From Alentia gelatinosa (Eukaryota > Annelida > Polychaeta > Phyllodocida > Polynoidae), in assembly GCA_950022655.1 (NCBI GenBank), contig OX465589.1:24791626-24855625 (forward strand): DNA of 64,000 nucleotides, given 5' to 3'. Positions 53,023 to 63,702 of the stretch are shown piece by piece. Within the stretch, counting starts at the first letter, position 1. Each line of letters starts with the position of its first letter. Both the position numbers and the translations under genes were made by a program. The notes under the pieces are model-generated. The model was not told the origin of the DNA and did no database searches. It worked only from the letters and a program-made list of their open reading frames with translations.

Positions 53023-56000
53023 GTTCTTACATGTACCCATGCAGTGAAAAAGAAAGATAATCAGACCCCTTGTATCATAATGTAAACAGTTCTATGGATA
53101 AGGTCTGTGAGAAAGTCAAATACCCAAATATAGGACAGTTGATTTTATCGCAGAGTTATCAACTTTGTTTCATGCGGAAAACCTTCATGGTTAAAAGAAG
53201 ACCTGAGCCGGTGGGAGCGGTTCTTAGCTATTTTTAATGACGCGGAGAAGATCCTGACTCCTTAAGATAAGGTTACAAACGCAGTAGAAACAGTTTCATC
53301 ATTATCAAGCTTTGGGGCTTGCTTGGGGAACGATTGGTTATTTGGGGTCTGGTCCTCAAATGTCCACATTTTACCTAATGACTTCACTGGGTAGACCCAA
53401 CATCAGAGGAACACTGATAGTTTTTAATTAGCCGGCAAATTGCTTGAGCTGTTGATCTCCCTGGCATAAATCCATATTGGTGTCTGCTTATTAGTTTAAT
53501 TTCGATCATATAGAAGGTACAGGTGGAGAGGTATGTCTGTAAGATGGAGAACAAACTGCACAAGTCAAAACATCTTGATCTACTGTATAAACTGCTTTAA
53601 GAAATTCTAAGTATCAAAACCCAATGCACCATGTAATGTCTAGTAATGTATCACTGTCCCGTTCTGTCTTGTCTGGTCTATCGATTCAGTGTATGACACA
53701 CTACACAAAGTACTGTATAGTATTGCATTATAACTCTATGTGAATAATGATTGAGTCCAGATCATATCTGTTCTTTTGATTAAGAATGTTCCTAATGCAA
53801 ATATTCATTCTTTCTTACTTAAGAACAGTTCATTAGAAATAATTTGCATACCAAGCACATATAAGTATTGGTAAATATCAGATTGGTATTAGTATTGGGT
53901 CTCAAGGACACAAAGCTGTCCTTACAAATTTACTATGAACAATCAATAGAAGATGAGGTCTTTCAAAGAACAGCCCAAACGATCCAGATGATCAACTTAA
54001 ATGAACTAACGATGCTCTGTAAATCAACAGCTGTATTTCTTGATGCTGATAAGATAACACTGATACAATGGATTAATGTTATTAAGTCAAAAAACAAGGC
54101 TGGCATCTAATTTATGGGTGAAAAGAAACTTAGATCTGAGAAAAGATATACATAGATCACTGTAGATAGAAAATCTGGGGAAGGGAGAAAAAAAAGCATT
54201 AGTATGACCACATCATTATGAATTGTTGTTTAAAATTGTTTACTGTGTTTCTTTGAAAACGTTGAAAAGATTTAAGATTGTATAAGGACCAAAAACTGGA
54301 ACAATTGATGTAAACAAATGAAAAATAAAAACTGATTGCAGGAAAAAAAAAAAAAATTCGATCATATTGGTCAACATCTGCTCATGTATCACTGCTGAGA
54401 TAGAGACAGAAAATTGTCGACGAGGCAGCTTTGGGATAAATAATGTCGCAATAATAAAAATGAATGAAACATATAACTTGATGATAATGAATAAAATGGG
54501 AATCCAGGTAATGCTATAATAGAGCAAATTGTTGTAATAATAATTATATAATGATAAATAATAAGATGTTTAAATAATAAAATGCTGGTTTAATTGATAC
54601 ATTTGCTACTGGAAAGATACATAAACAGTTGAGCCACTCCCTCATATCACTGCCTGCCTAGTGTTGACATATCATCCACAGGGCCCTCATTTCTCGCTAC
54701 TCTTTATGAATGTATTCCTATATCTCAAAATATGGATGCACATTTACTTATCCCTTCATATTTCGACTTCAAAGTTGAATCTAAGTTTAGTTCCCCCATT
54801 TGCCTTCTTACTCTGTGACACACACTATGTCTCACATCAAGAATTTGACACAGCAGAGGCTGTGATACACAACATGGAGATAAAGGATAAACGCAATAGG
54901 AACTTCTCGTTGTGTTCTATAATGATAGAGGATAAAAGGAGTAGGGGGTTCTCGTTGTGTCCTATAATTTCTTCTTTGTATAAATGTATACATGTGAGGT
55001 GTACAGAGTATAGTTGAGGTGACGTCTATCTCCGTCTCACACGTCAAAAATGTAAACATGCACTTAATACTAATAACAACACAGCCTCACCTTTGATATC
55101 GTTATTTGATTATATTTGTAATCATGGGGAATTATTTCTACTGATCGAAGCAGTAAGTCCATTTACAGAATGTTTTCAAATATAATTTCCTTAAGCTATA
55201 GTGATGATTACCTTCTGGTTCGACCCAACAAACTTTGAAAATTGAAGATATTTCATGTAAACGGCCCCCTTGTGAAGTGCAAGCTTGTAGCTGCTCCGCA
55301 AGCGTATTAGAGACATTTCTATATAATCGTCGATCATCTAAAATTCAATTTTCGGTGAGGTTAAAGGTTTCGTGTCAGACTTCCTTGCTATTAACTTAGT
55401 TGATCTCCATGGAATAAGGATGGAAAAGATGAGACAGAAATATGTTATTTTTCATTTGGTTTTGCTGATAGGTTTCTGAAGATGGCTCTTGTATTTCTTT
55501 TAGGGAATGTGTGTCGTTTGTGAAAAACAAATCGGTAAATGTTATGCCGATTGATCATCCACAGCCTACTGTCATAATGAGATACTTGTGCCGCTGACAT
55601 TAAAGCACAGTTTGATTCCCTCAACGGTTAGATTCTCATTTAGTGCGAATTGGTGATAGCAAAAGGAACTGGAAAAGTACTTACTTCAAGAATGGGGAAA
55701 AAAAGGCAAAATAGGCAAGACTCATACAGAATTGATATTACACTAGTATAGGCATAACCAAATTTTCATGGACAGGTAGGTGAGAACACAAGATTATACA
55801 ATCAATTATACAGCCAGAGTATTGCTGAATAATTTTAGAAGACAGATTACTGTACGTCTCTCCTCTCGTTTACAAAGTGAAACACTCCCAGAGTCACTTG
55901 ATGTAAGATATTTTGGATTATATTTTCAAAATTTCATCCTCCATTCCAGGATTTACGTGCCTCAGACAGACTTAAACCGACTGAGCCAACATTTTTATGG

Positions 56001-56338
56001 AAGTGTCAAGTTAAGTGATATGAAGCGATGAGTAGCAGCACAACGTTGGGTTCACGTCGGCACAAAAGAGCCCGTATCTCATGAGCTTCTGATAAGCTTT
56101 ATCAGAAGCTCATGAGCTTTTGATTACTAGTCGATGAGAATTTAATTCGTTAGCTTATATTTGATATAAGGAATGCCAAATCAACCCGTTTTTTTTTTTT
56201 AATTGGCTCATAAATCTACCACACGGGTGACATTCCATTCAGAGTTTTGGCTTACATTAGTATCCTTCTTGTATCTTGATAAATACAACGAGTATGTTAT
56301 ATTTACTCCTTCATGAATTAATGTAATATTATATAACA
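53023..56338. other. Gene-free stretch with minor repeats
   Basis: No supported coding region. Two diverged ~55-bp units with TTCTCGTTGTGTYCTATAAT lie at 54885-54970. A palindrome of 18-bp arms (CTCATGAGCTTCTGATAA) is at 56078-56116. An 80-residue frame at 53868-54110 has no known motif. Confidence 0.45.
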
Positions 56339-56758
56339 TAAGGGGGCCCTCCCACCAACTACGACGGGCTGCGACGCACTACAATTAAGTTCCCGAAGGC
56401 GGCGGGTGTCGGGGACTTAATCGTAGCCCGTCGTAGCGTATTAGGAGGGTTGCTTTTTTTACCTGGCGTGTCGGCGACAAAAAAGGGCGGGAAAACTCTT
56501 TTAACTATCTATTTGAGGTACCATTTATAAAATCTGTTATAATTCAAATAAATAATGCATCTTTAATAGATTTTTTAATAGTATATACATAGCAATACAA
56601 TATTGTTTTGAGGCAAAAAAAATCCGTTCTAAGCTAAACTATAAAATGATTGATTTGAGACCCTTGGCCTTTATTGAATTGCTCCAAATTCGGTGAAGTA
56701 TTTCACATGTAAGAGAGATTTACCCGGCCGCATTTGTCGCCGACGGCCTACGACGGGC

Positions 56759-56788
56759 TACGAAATTCAAACATGTTTGAATTTCGTA
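56759..56788. repeat. Perfect 30-bp palindrome
   Basis: TACGAAATTCAAACA followed directly by its exact complement TGTTTGAATTTCGTA, with no loop. It lies inside the outer family F element. The half-site CGAAATTCAAA also occurs in family A elements. Confidence 0.95.
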
Positions 56789-56804
56789 GACCCTCTGCGA
56801 TTAA

Positions 56805-57175
56805 GGGGGCCCTCCCAACTACTACGACGCGCTGCAATTAAGTTCCCGACGGCAGTGCGTGTCGGCGACAGCGCGGGCGACACCCGCCAATGTCGGGAAC
56901 TTAATCGTAGCCCATCGTAGCGTATTAGGAGGGTTTTTATTTTCACCCGGCTTGTCGGCGACAAAAATGAGCGGGAAAACTCTTTTAACTATCTATTCGA
57001 GGTAGCATATTTAAAATCTGTTATAATTCAACGAAACAAAGCATCGCTATAATAGATTTTTTAATAGTATATACATGACAATACCATATTGTTTTTGAGA
57101 CGATTTTTTTAGTTTGTCGCCGACGCGCCCAAAGGGTTAATCTTAGACTTAATCGTAGTAGGTGGGAGGGGCCCC
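56805..57175. mobile_element. Harbinger-like MITE family F, nested copy
   Basis: Begins GGGGGCCCTCCCAACTACTA after TAA (56802-56804) and ends GTAGGTGGGAGGGGCCCC before TAA (57176-57178). 371 bp. It is the same family as its host. Confidence 0.78.
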
Positions 57176-57688
57176 TAACGTTTTTTTGTTGTAGCCCGTC
57201 GTAGACCGTCGGCGAGGAGCGAGTTTGTCGGCGACAAAACCTGACTAATTGAGGAGTTCGTCGGCGACACCTCCACGATTTTTTCGGTTTGTCGCCTACA
57301 CAGCCAAAGGGTTAATCGTAGACTTAATCGTAGTAGGTGGGAGGGACCCCTAACTTAGTAAACAAACTAATTACATAATGCCCTCCACCTTATAGAATAT
57401 GAGATGTTTGATGTGTAAATAGGTGAAATGTCTGACAGTAGATATGTATTGCACATATTCGATTCCTTCATTATACTTTTAGGAGTTACTTTTTAGTTCT
57501 TATTTGTAATAAATGAATAAGATTACTTTTCACGTTTGATTCAGAAGGGCCTGATGTTACGCTTTAGCCTCCCTTTAAAGCAGTTTTTCCTGGTGGCTAA
57601 CCTGATGTCCTCATCAAACTCATTCCATAACATTTAGCCTCGATATTGAGGTGAGTTTTTCAAAATGAAATTAAGTTCTTGGCTTCTG

Positions 57689-58398
57689 GGCCCTATTTTT
57701 TTTTAGTCATGACATGATTTTAGCACAGTAAGCTAAGATGTCTCAGCGATTGTAAGACAATTTGCTAGACAAAAGGCCGGTGTGCTATAGACAGTATCGT
57801 AGTGCGCCACGTGAGATCGCCGCTAAAAGTGTCTCAGTATAGAATTGTCTTAGGTTCTATCAAACCTCACTGTGCATATATATAGAGGATTTTCCGTGCT
57901 TTCCATACGAGGATATCAACGTTTGAATTTCGTCATAGCAAACGTCTGCTCTGGTGGCCAGTGTACTTTCTCCACGCCTCCGCTAATCTATGCGTGGACC
58001 TCGACATTCACTGTGCACCGGGAGATGGGAAGGTACACTGGGCACCAGAGCAGACGTTTGCTATGACGAAATTCAAATGCCGATATCTTCTTAATTTTTG
58101 GTATGATTATAGGTTATATGTATACCTTACTCATGTGAAAATTTCATCGCTTAGTTCCTAGGGAAGTGAAGTTGCGCATTCGGTACGACATGGTCATAGA
58201 TGTCTTAGGTCTAAGACAATTTGGAAGACATTTTGAACCACTTGACCCTAAGATTGTCGTGACTATAGCACACCTCAGACCACCTTAAGTGTCTTAGACC
58301 TAAGATCTTATGCATATCCTCTGAGATATCACATCTATAGGACACTGACGCCTCAAAGATGTCTTCCATAAAACTTGTCGTGACTGAAAAACAGGGCC
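57689..58398. mobile_element. Foldback family A, 710-bp copy with CTG duplication
   Basis: Starts GGCCCTATTTTTTTTTAGTC after CTG (57686-57688) and ends GACTGAAAAACAGGGCC before CTG (58399-58401). In the middle, TTTGAATTTCGTCATAGCAA with ACGTCTGCTCTGG is repeated as its inverse around a ~70-bp spacer (about 57923-58080). No coding potential. Confidence 0.82.
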
Positions 58399-58754
58399 CT
58401 GGAGTTTGTAAAGTAACTCATTATTTCACCTGAGCTGCATCCGACTATCTTCTGTAGACCTTCCGATCATAGAAGTGTTTTGGGAGACACCAGTTTCATC
58501 ATTAATCCTATCCCTACTATAAAATCCCATAGGCTTAATATTAAGTTTCCATATGCCACGCTGACTGGCATATAGAGTTTTGTATGCCCCTAGTGACATA
58601 CAAAATTGTAATCACGTGACCAAATAATTGACCAATCAGCGACCAGACAAAAGTTTCGGTTGTTGACACTGTCAAACTACGACGACCTGGTACACTGCCT
58701 TGGTTTTGCTCAATTTGTTCAATTAGACTTATTTTGGGTTTGACTGAATCTATG

Positions 58755-59060
58755 AGATAAATGTAGGTAGAGATCTCACCCCTACACATTTACCGAGGTG
58801 AGAGTTCTTTTACTTCCCACACCACATAGACATGGTATGAGAAGGATTGGCCTTTGATATAGCAGTAAATCTTCCACTGCTGTGGGTGAAGGAGAAAAGT
58901 GACTGCAGTGGGACTCTAATCAACCAAGTCTGACAACCTTGGGATTACAAGTCCAGTGCTCTTAACCACTGAGCAAACTCTCCACCTTGATCGCTTTTGT
59001 TATGCTTGCATGCAAGCATGTCCGGTCTGCACCATGAGGAGACAAGGCGACCAAGAGGGT
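58755..59060 (-). repeat. tRNA-derived SINE, copy 1
   Basis: On the minus strand, GTTTGCTCAGTGGTTAAGAG followed by CACTGGACTTGTAATC is a tRNA-like A-box region with anticodon arm. The B-box region is degenerate (GGTTGATTAGAGTCC). It then continues with a unique part holding TGGTGTGGGAAGTAAAAGAA and CTCACCTCGGTAAATGTGTA. A second copy is at 60920-61172. Confidence 0.72.
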
Positions 59061-59342
59061 GCAGCCTGTGATTTAAAACCAGCCTGAGAAGAAAACCCGT
59101 AGCATGTTAATCGCCATTAGAATATCAAAAATGTGTATGAACTCACTGAAATCCCGATATCATCACAAACGGTCAAAACCTGAGGCTAGGAGGTACGCCG
59201 AAGCATTTGTCATTATACAATGGCCGATCCTAAGTTTTTACAACATAATTTCCAGTGAAGCCGAATACTGCGGATAGCAATCACGTAATATCCGAATAGT
59301 CCACACAGATCAGTGTATTTGTCTCCTTCCAGTCACAGTCGA

Positions 59343-60580
59343 GGCCCGGCCCCACTGGTGCGATGCGATTGTCGCAAGTCCATAAAAAGTCATAAACGCC
59401 GGGCGAGGGTAATAAAAAACGGCGCCGCCCGTAGCATCGCACACAATCACTCCGGTGGGGCTGGACTTGTGCGCGTGTGCGATTGTCTGTGATGCGACGG
59501 ATTCATCGCATCGCGCATCATCAAACACTTCATTGATTCCAGTTAGTTACACGGATACTCTGATCAATGCCACCTTGGACCTACTAAAGTTAATAACTAC
59601 ACACCTGAGGTCTCAGGAGGTGTGAAGCTGTGAAAATGCCAGGCTATGCCTTTAGCCTAGGTGTGATTCTCATAGTTTGCAATCGAAATATTGTTAGAAG
59701 CCTGAGACTTAGGCCTATCTGTTGGTATATATATATGATAAACCTGTGTTATGTTTCTGATTTCCTGTCATAGATTGAACATCGGAATTGTTTAGGTAAA
59801 AAAAAACACAAACATGTTACCTTCCTACTTTCACAGTGATTTAATGAAAAATCTATCGCGATGACCTACAGAAATAAAGATCCTACCTTCTTAGGCATTT
59901 CAAGACGATTAAAATGATACCTATATTGCCAGTCTGTGATAAATATTTCCTGAGATAATGGAGCATATTGACAGGTGACAAGGAGTCAAAAAGAGCACCG
60001 AAATTCCCAAATTTCCAGACAATTAACTGATGCATCATTAGTCCATTACCTCAGGAAATATCTATCACAGCCTGGTAATATTGGTATCATTTTAATCGTC
60101 TTGAAATGCCTAAGAAGGTAGGATCTTTATTTCTGTAAGTCTGTAAGTCATCGCGATAGATTTTTCATTAAATCACCTTGAAAGCAGGAAGGTATCATAT
60201 TTTAGTGTTTTTACCTAAAACAATTCTGATGTTCAATGTATAACAGTAAATCATAGGTGTAACGCTTGTATATCATATATATCTCAACAGATAGGCCTAA
60301 GTCTCAGCTTTCTAACAATTTTCGGCCGTTTATTTATGACAGAAGAATGATTTATATTTTAATCATTATAGTATTAGGCACTTGCTGCAGTGTTGGCTTC
60401 ACAGCGCTCGCCTCGTTCTGGAGTGCGGAAATTTCGCTGATGCCTGGATGGTACTTTATTTGGTCTATAGAACCAGCGAAACCCGTTATCACGGCGATCG
60501 CCGCGCCACGCTTATGTGCAAGAGGTGAATGGGGCCATAAACCGTGTGCGACAATCGCATCGCACCAGTGGGGCCGGGCC
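59343..60580. mobile_element. Foldback element H (1.24 kb)
   Basis: GGCCCGGCCCCACTGGTGCG at 59343 is the inverse of the right end CGCACCAGTGGGGCCGGGCC at 60580, and pairing extends through GATGCGATTGTCGCA. The left arm holds further GCATCGCAC/GTGCGATTGT words. The core is a long hairpin (59691-60320). TTA follows on the right (60581-60583), but the left flank is CGA, so the duplication is only half preserved. A fragment is found at 21520. Non-coding. Confidence 0.75.
59691..60320. repeat. Long inverted repeat, ~285-bp arms
   Basis: GAGACTTAGGCCTATCTGTT (left) pairs with AACAGATAGGCCTAAGTCTC (right). AAAATCTATCGCGATGAC and CTTAGGCATTTCAAGACGAT pair with their complements in the right arm. A central loop of about 60 bp remains. 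The arms are closely matched, so the hairpin is recent or kept similar. Confidence 0.88.
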
Positions 60581-60919
60581 TTAAGGTTATCAGGTCAGTG
60601 TACCGGTTGGAATTGAATAATTGAACAGCATGTCTATGGGTCCACGTAGTGAGTCTGTCCAAATCGCCGAAGCATTTGTTATAGGTCTAGATCTACTTTG
60701 ACAGGCTCCTCCCACAGGGCTGGTTTACAGTCCAAATCCATTTGACGTTGTGGTTAATATTAATATAAACAGTCCATACAGATCAGTGTTTTTGTCTCCT
60801 TCCAGTCACAGTTAGGTTATCAGATCAGTGTGACAGTTTAAATTGAATAATCCAGCATGTGGATTGTTCCCCGACTGGATCTCTCACGGACACTGACAAA
60901 TTCACAAGGACCGATCCCT

Positions 60920-61172
60920 ACACATTTACCGAGGTGGAGAGTTCTTTTACTTCCCACACCACTTAGACATGGTATGAGAAGGATTGGCCTTTGATATAGC
61001 AGTAAATCTACCACTGGTGGGGGTGAAGGAGAAAAGTGGCTGCAGTGGGACTCCAATCAACAAAGTCCCATGCTCTTTACCACTGAGCTAACTCACCACC
61101 CCGGTCGCTTTTGTTATGCTTGCAAGCAAGCATATCTGGTCTGCACCACGAGGAGGCGAGGCGACCAAGAGG
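60920..61172 (-). repeat. tRNA-derived SINE, copy 2
   Basis: On the minus strand GAGTTAGCTCAGTGGTAAAG is a clear A-box region. GGACTTTGTTGATTGGAGTCC is the weak B-box region. The rest follows copy 1, including CACCTCGGTAAATGTGTAGG. The end with AGCATGCTTGC-like words is shared too. Confidence 0.75.
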
Positions 61173-61378
61173 GTAAACAGATAATTGCTGTCCACCCCAG
61201 CAGACGGACCGAAACAGTGCCGTGTAGGTACATAACTTGGGTACAAAACATCACAGTGTGGGAATGTTTCGACAACAAGTAGCAAATAGATATCTGGCAC
61301 TCATTTAAGGTTGGTCGTTGAGTCTACATTTATCTTGTAGTAATGAAGCGTAGAGATGGGGTAGGATAAAATCAAAAT

Positions 61379-61515
61379 CGGATTCGTTTTAATCTTGGCT
61401 CCTGTATTCGACCCCTGGAGTTTTGGCTGCGGTTTTCACTTGGCTCTGCCTCGTGAAATCACTACGCTAAACCCCAGTCATTACATATGGGAGCCAAGAT
61501 TAAAACTCATCCAGT
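61379..61515. repeat. Foldback hairpin next to GGGGTAGGATAAAATC
   Basis: GGATTCGTTTTAATCTTGGC at the left pairs with GCCAAGATTAAAACTCATCC at the right. The word GGGGTAGGATAAAATC before it also precedes the hairpin at 62386. Confidence 0.75.
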
Positions 61516-62385
61516 TTTATGATAGTATTTCACCATCGAGTGAGATGTTTTGTTTCCTCATATATGTTATACAGTCAACTCCTGTCTCCTCCGTTGTAAT
61601 CTAACGGTATGGGTCAATGTACGGAGATGTTCGACAGTGTGCACATTGGAATAGTCAGATAAACAAACTCGTAGCGAACGATTTTGCATTCGTTGCATAC
61701 TGTCCAACTAACGTTTGTTGGTTCCTTTTATATTCTATTGGTTTATTCTGTGGATTTTTATTCTATCGGAAACATCTCTTGATAAACCCTCGAGGCACTG
61801 AAGGTGCAACAATTCCGAAGGCATCGCCCATCAGTCACAAATTAGGTTTACATGTAGGTGTTGCTTGTGACACTGCATCATAAATACAATGGAATATTTA
61901 GATTTGTTCTGATTGCGCGAGCTCCATTAAGTGTCATACAATAATCTAATTCAGCTGAGCACTTCAGTCCAATTCTGTGTAACTTATTGAATCTCTCTCT
62001 ATGTACATATGTATAGATGGTGCAATAATGACAATTATGATAGATAAAGTTAGAATACTCTTTTATATATGTCTAACGGCGTCGACAACAATGATAATAT
62101 TCTAATAGATTTCTAGTAGAATGTTCAAACTACCTAAGTGTGGATAAAAAAGATATAGTGGGCAGCTTTGATGAGCGCATATATAACATTGTGCAGCTTT
62201 TCGCATCTTGAATGTCCCACTTTATTCTGAATACTGTTCATTATCCTACCCCTAATAAAAAACTCCATAGGCTTAACATGGGATTTATTTATGTCACAGA
62301 TGTGACATAAAGTGTTGTTTATGCCACTACTTTCTGATACTGAAAAAATATGGAAATGGGGTAGGATAAAATCTAGACACCACTT

Positions 62386-62508
62386 GTTTGAGTTTGAGCT
62401 TATTTATGCCACTCATTTTGTTGGCTCCGTAATGTCACTCGTTTTCGACTCGTGAAATTATGGAGCCAACAAAATGCGAGGCATAAATAAACTCAGACTC
62501 AAACTCGT
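62386..62508. repeat. Foldback hairpin next to GGGGTAGGATAAAATC, second
   Basis: GTTTGAGTTTGAGCTTATTT and TTTGTTGGCTCCGTAAT pair with AATAAACTCAGACTCAAAC and ATTATGGAGCCAACAAA. The loop is TCACTCGTTTTCGACTCGTG-like. It belongs with 61379-61515 by its flanking word and loop. Confidence 0.75.
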
Positions 62509-62774
62509 GACGTCTCTTCATATAACTAAGGTGTTTCTTAGTATATCAACTTGTCCTTCACAGCAGAATGCATTCATCTCTGCGACATCCGAGACAACAA
62601 TTTCAATCGATAGTGTGACCTATGATAACCTCTTTTGCATTGACTTAAAGTGTTATCACTGCTGAGCTAGGTAATGACATGACGACGAGGTTGCTGGATA
62701 TGAATAATTTTGTTGAATTATTAAGAGATGACCAGATACAATGATGACAATTAATACATTGGTAATATTAGGAA

Positions 62775-62932
62775 ACGTCCTTACTGTGGACGAAACGGTT
62801 CCTGTTCGAGGTCAGTCGTCGATTTCATACTGCCTGACGCCAAATAATAAGCAAACATCCTTAGTGTAGATGAAATGGTTCTCATTCTCGGTCATTTCGT
62901 CTACACTAAGGATGTTTGCTTATTATTATATA
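62775..62932. repeat. Hairpin with a third, direct copy of one arm
   Basis: AATAATAAGCAAACATCCTT and AGTGTAGATGAAATG at 62845-62879 pair with the inverse ending at 62930. A diverged direct copy of the same arm (GGAAACGTCCTTACTGTGGA, then CGAAACGGTTC) lies just before, at about 62772-62825. Confidence 0.75.
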
Positions 62933-63215
62933 CCTCTAATTGGTGAAAAAACACCATTTTAATGACATACAAAGTCGCAGTCACAGCGGGCACGAACATT
63001 ATTGTTACTGCACCCCTAGCAGCGGGCAGTATTTAATAGACATTCAGCATAGGTATATAATAATAATATAGATATTACAGTCCTTGCGAGTTGTTGATGC
63101 ATTAAATATACCATCGGTAGGTAGTAACAACATGCTTGGAGTGATACATATGATATTAATATATAATTGATGGAGTGTATCAAAAATATCCTACGAAGTA
63201 ATAAGATAAAGCCAT

Positions 63216-63692
63216 ACCCATCTACCGATTAAGGGTTGAACGATTAGTTCCCAAATCATATAGAAGTCGGTGAATTTATCGCAGGCAAATTACGTATCCC
63301 TTCGCAGTGACCGGCGGACATCTAGGAGAGGGGGTGGTGGGTATTAGTCCTAGGCAAATCAGTCTACACTTACCGACAGATATAGGCCCTACGATTATGC
63401 ACCCTGGCTGACAGAGTTAGGATTGGGAACAGTGCCTTCAAGCATCATTCTGTTGTCAGCGACTAGATTTATCAACATGTTGATAAACTTTTTGCCACCG
63501 ATTTAGGATCATAGAAAGGACAACCTGTCAGTGACAAAATAACATCCGAAGGAGATGGTTCACTAATCGCTGGCTCAACCTTGCCTAGCTGTCCTACATC
63601 TACCAACTACGGCCGACTCCATTAGGATGCCTTGGCTGAGGCAAATGACCGTCCATTTGTCACCGACAAAGGTATATGAATGTTCCTAAATC
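63216..63692. mobile_element. Foldback element with CCCATCTACCGATT ends
   Basis: CCCATCTACCGATTAAGG (about 63218) pairs with CCTAAATCGGTAGATGGG (about 63692). Inside, AAGTCGGTGAATTTATC has a partner (ACAAATGGACGG / TTTGTCACCGAC) near 63650, and TTTATCAACATGTTGATAAA is at the centre (63469-63488). Non-coding. Confidence 0.65.
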
Positions 63693-63702
63693 GGTAGATG
63701 GG

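Larger units (their letters stand above)
56342..57350. mobile_element. Harbinger-like MITE family F, outer copy
   Basis: GGGGGCCCTCCCACC at 56342 is the near-inverse of GGTGGGAGGGACCCC ending at 57350. TAA lies at 56339-56341 and 57351-57353. It encloses a second copy at 56805-57175. Words such as CTACGACGGGCT, TTGTCGCCGACG and TTAATCGTAG recur throughout. Non-coding. Confidence 0.75.
59197..60860 (+). repeat. Two tandem ~195-bp units, the first split by a foldback element
   Basis: GCCGAAGCATTTGT starts both units (59197, 60666). Both share ACAGATCAGTGT.TTTGTCTC, CTTCCAGTCACAGT, GGTTATCAG.TCAGTGT and GAATTGAATAAT with CAGCATGT at the end (60633, 60860). The first unit is interrupted after CACAG by the element at 59343-60580. 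The second is uninterrupted. Confidence 0.75.

Noticed and set aside
53868..54110. 80-codon frame with protein-like composition
   Set aside because: I looked for a host exon here, but there is no known motif, no clear splice sites and no neighbouring coding sequence.
58885..58990. Functional tRNA gene on the minus strand
   Set aside because: The A box is good but the B box and acceptor stem are degenerate, and the sequence continues into a repeated SINE body.
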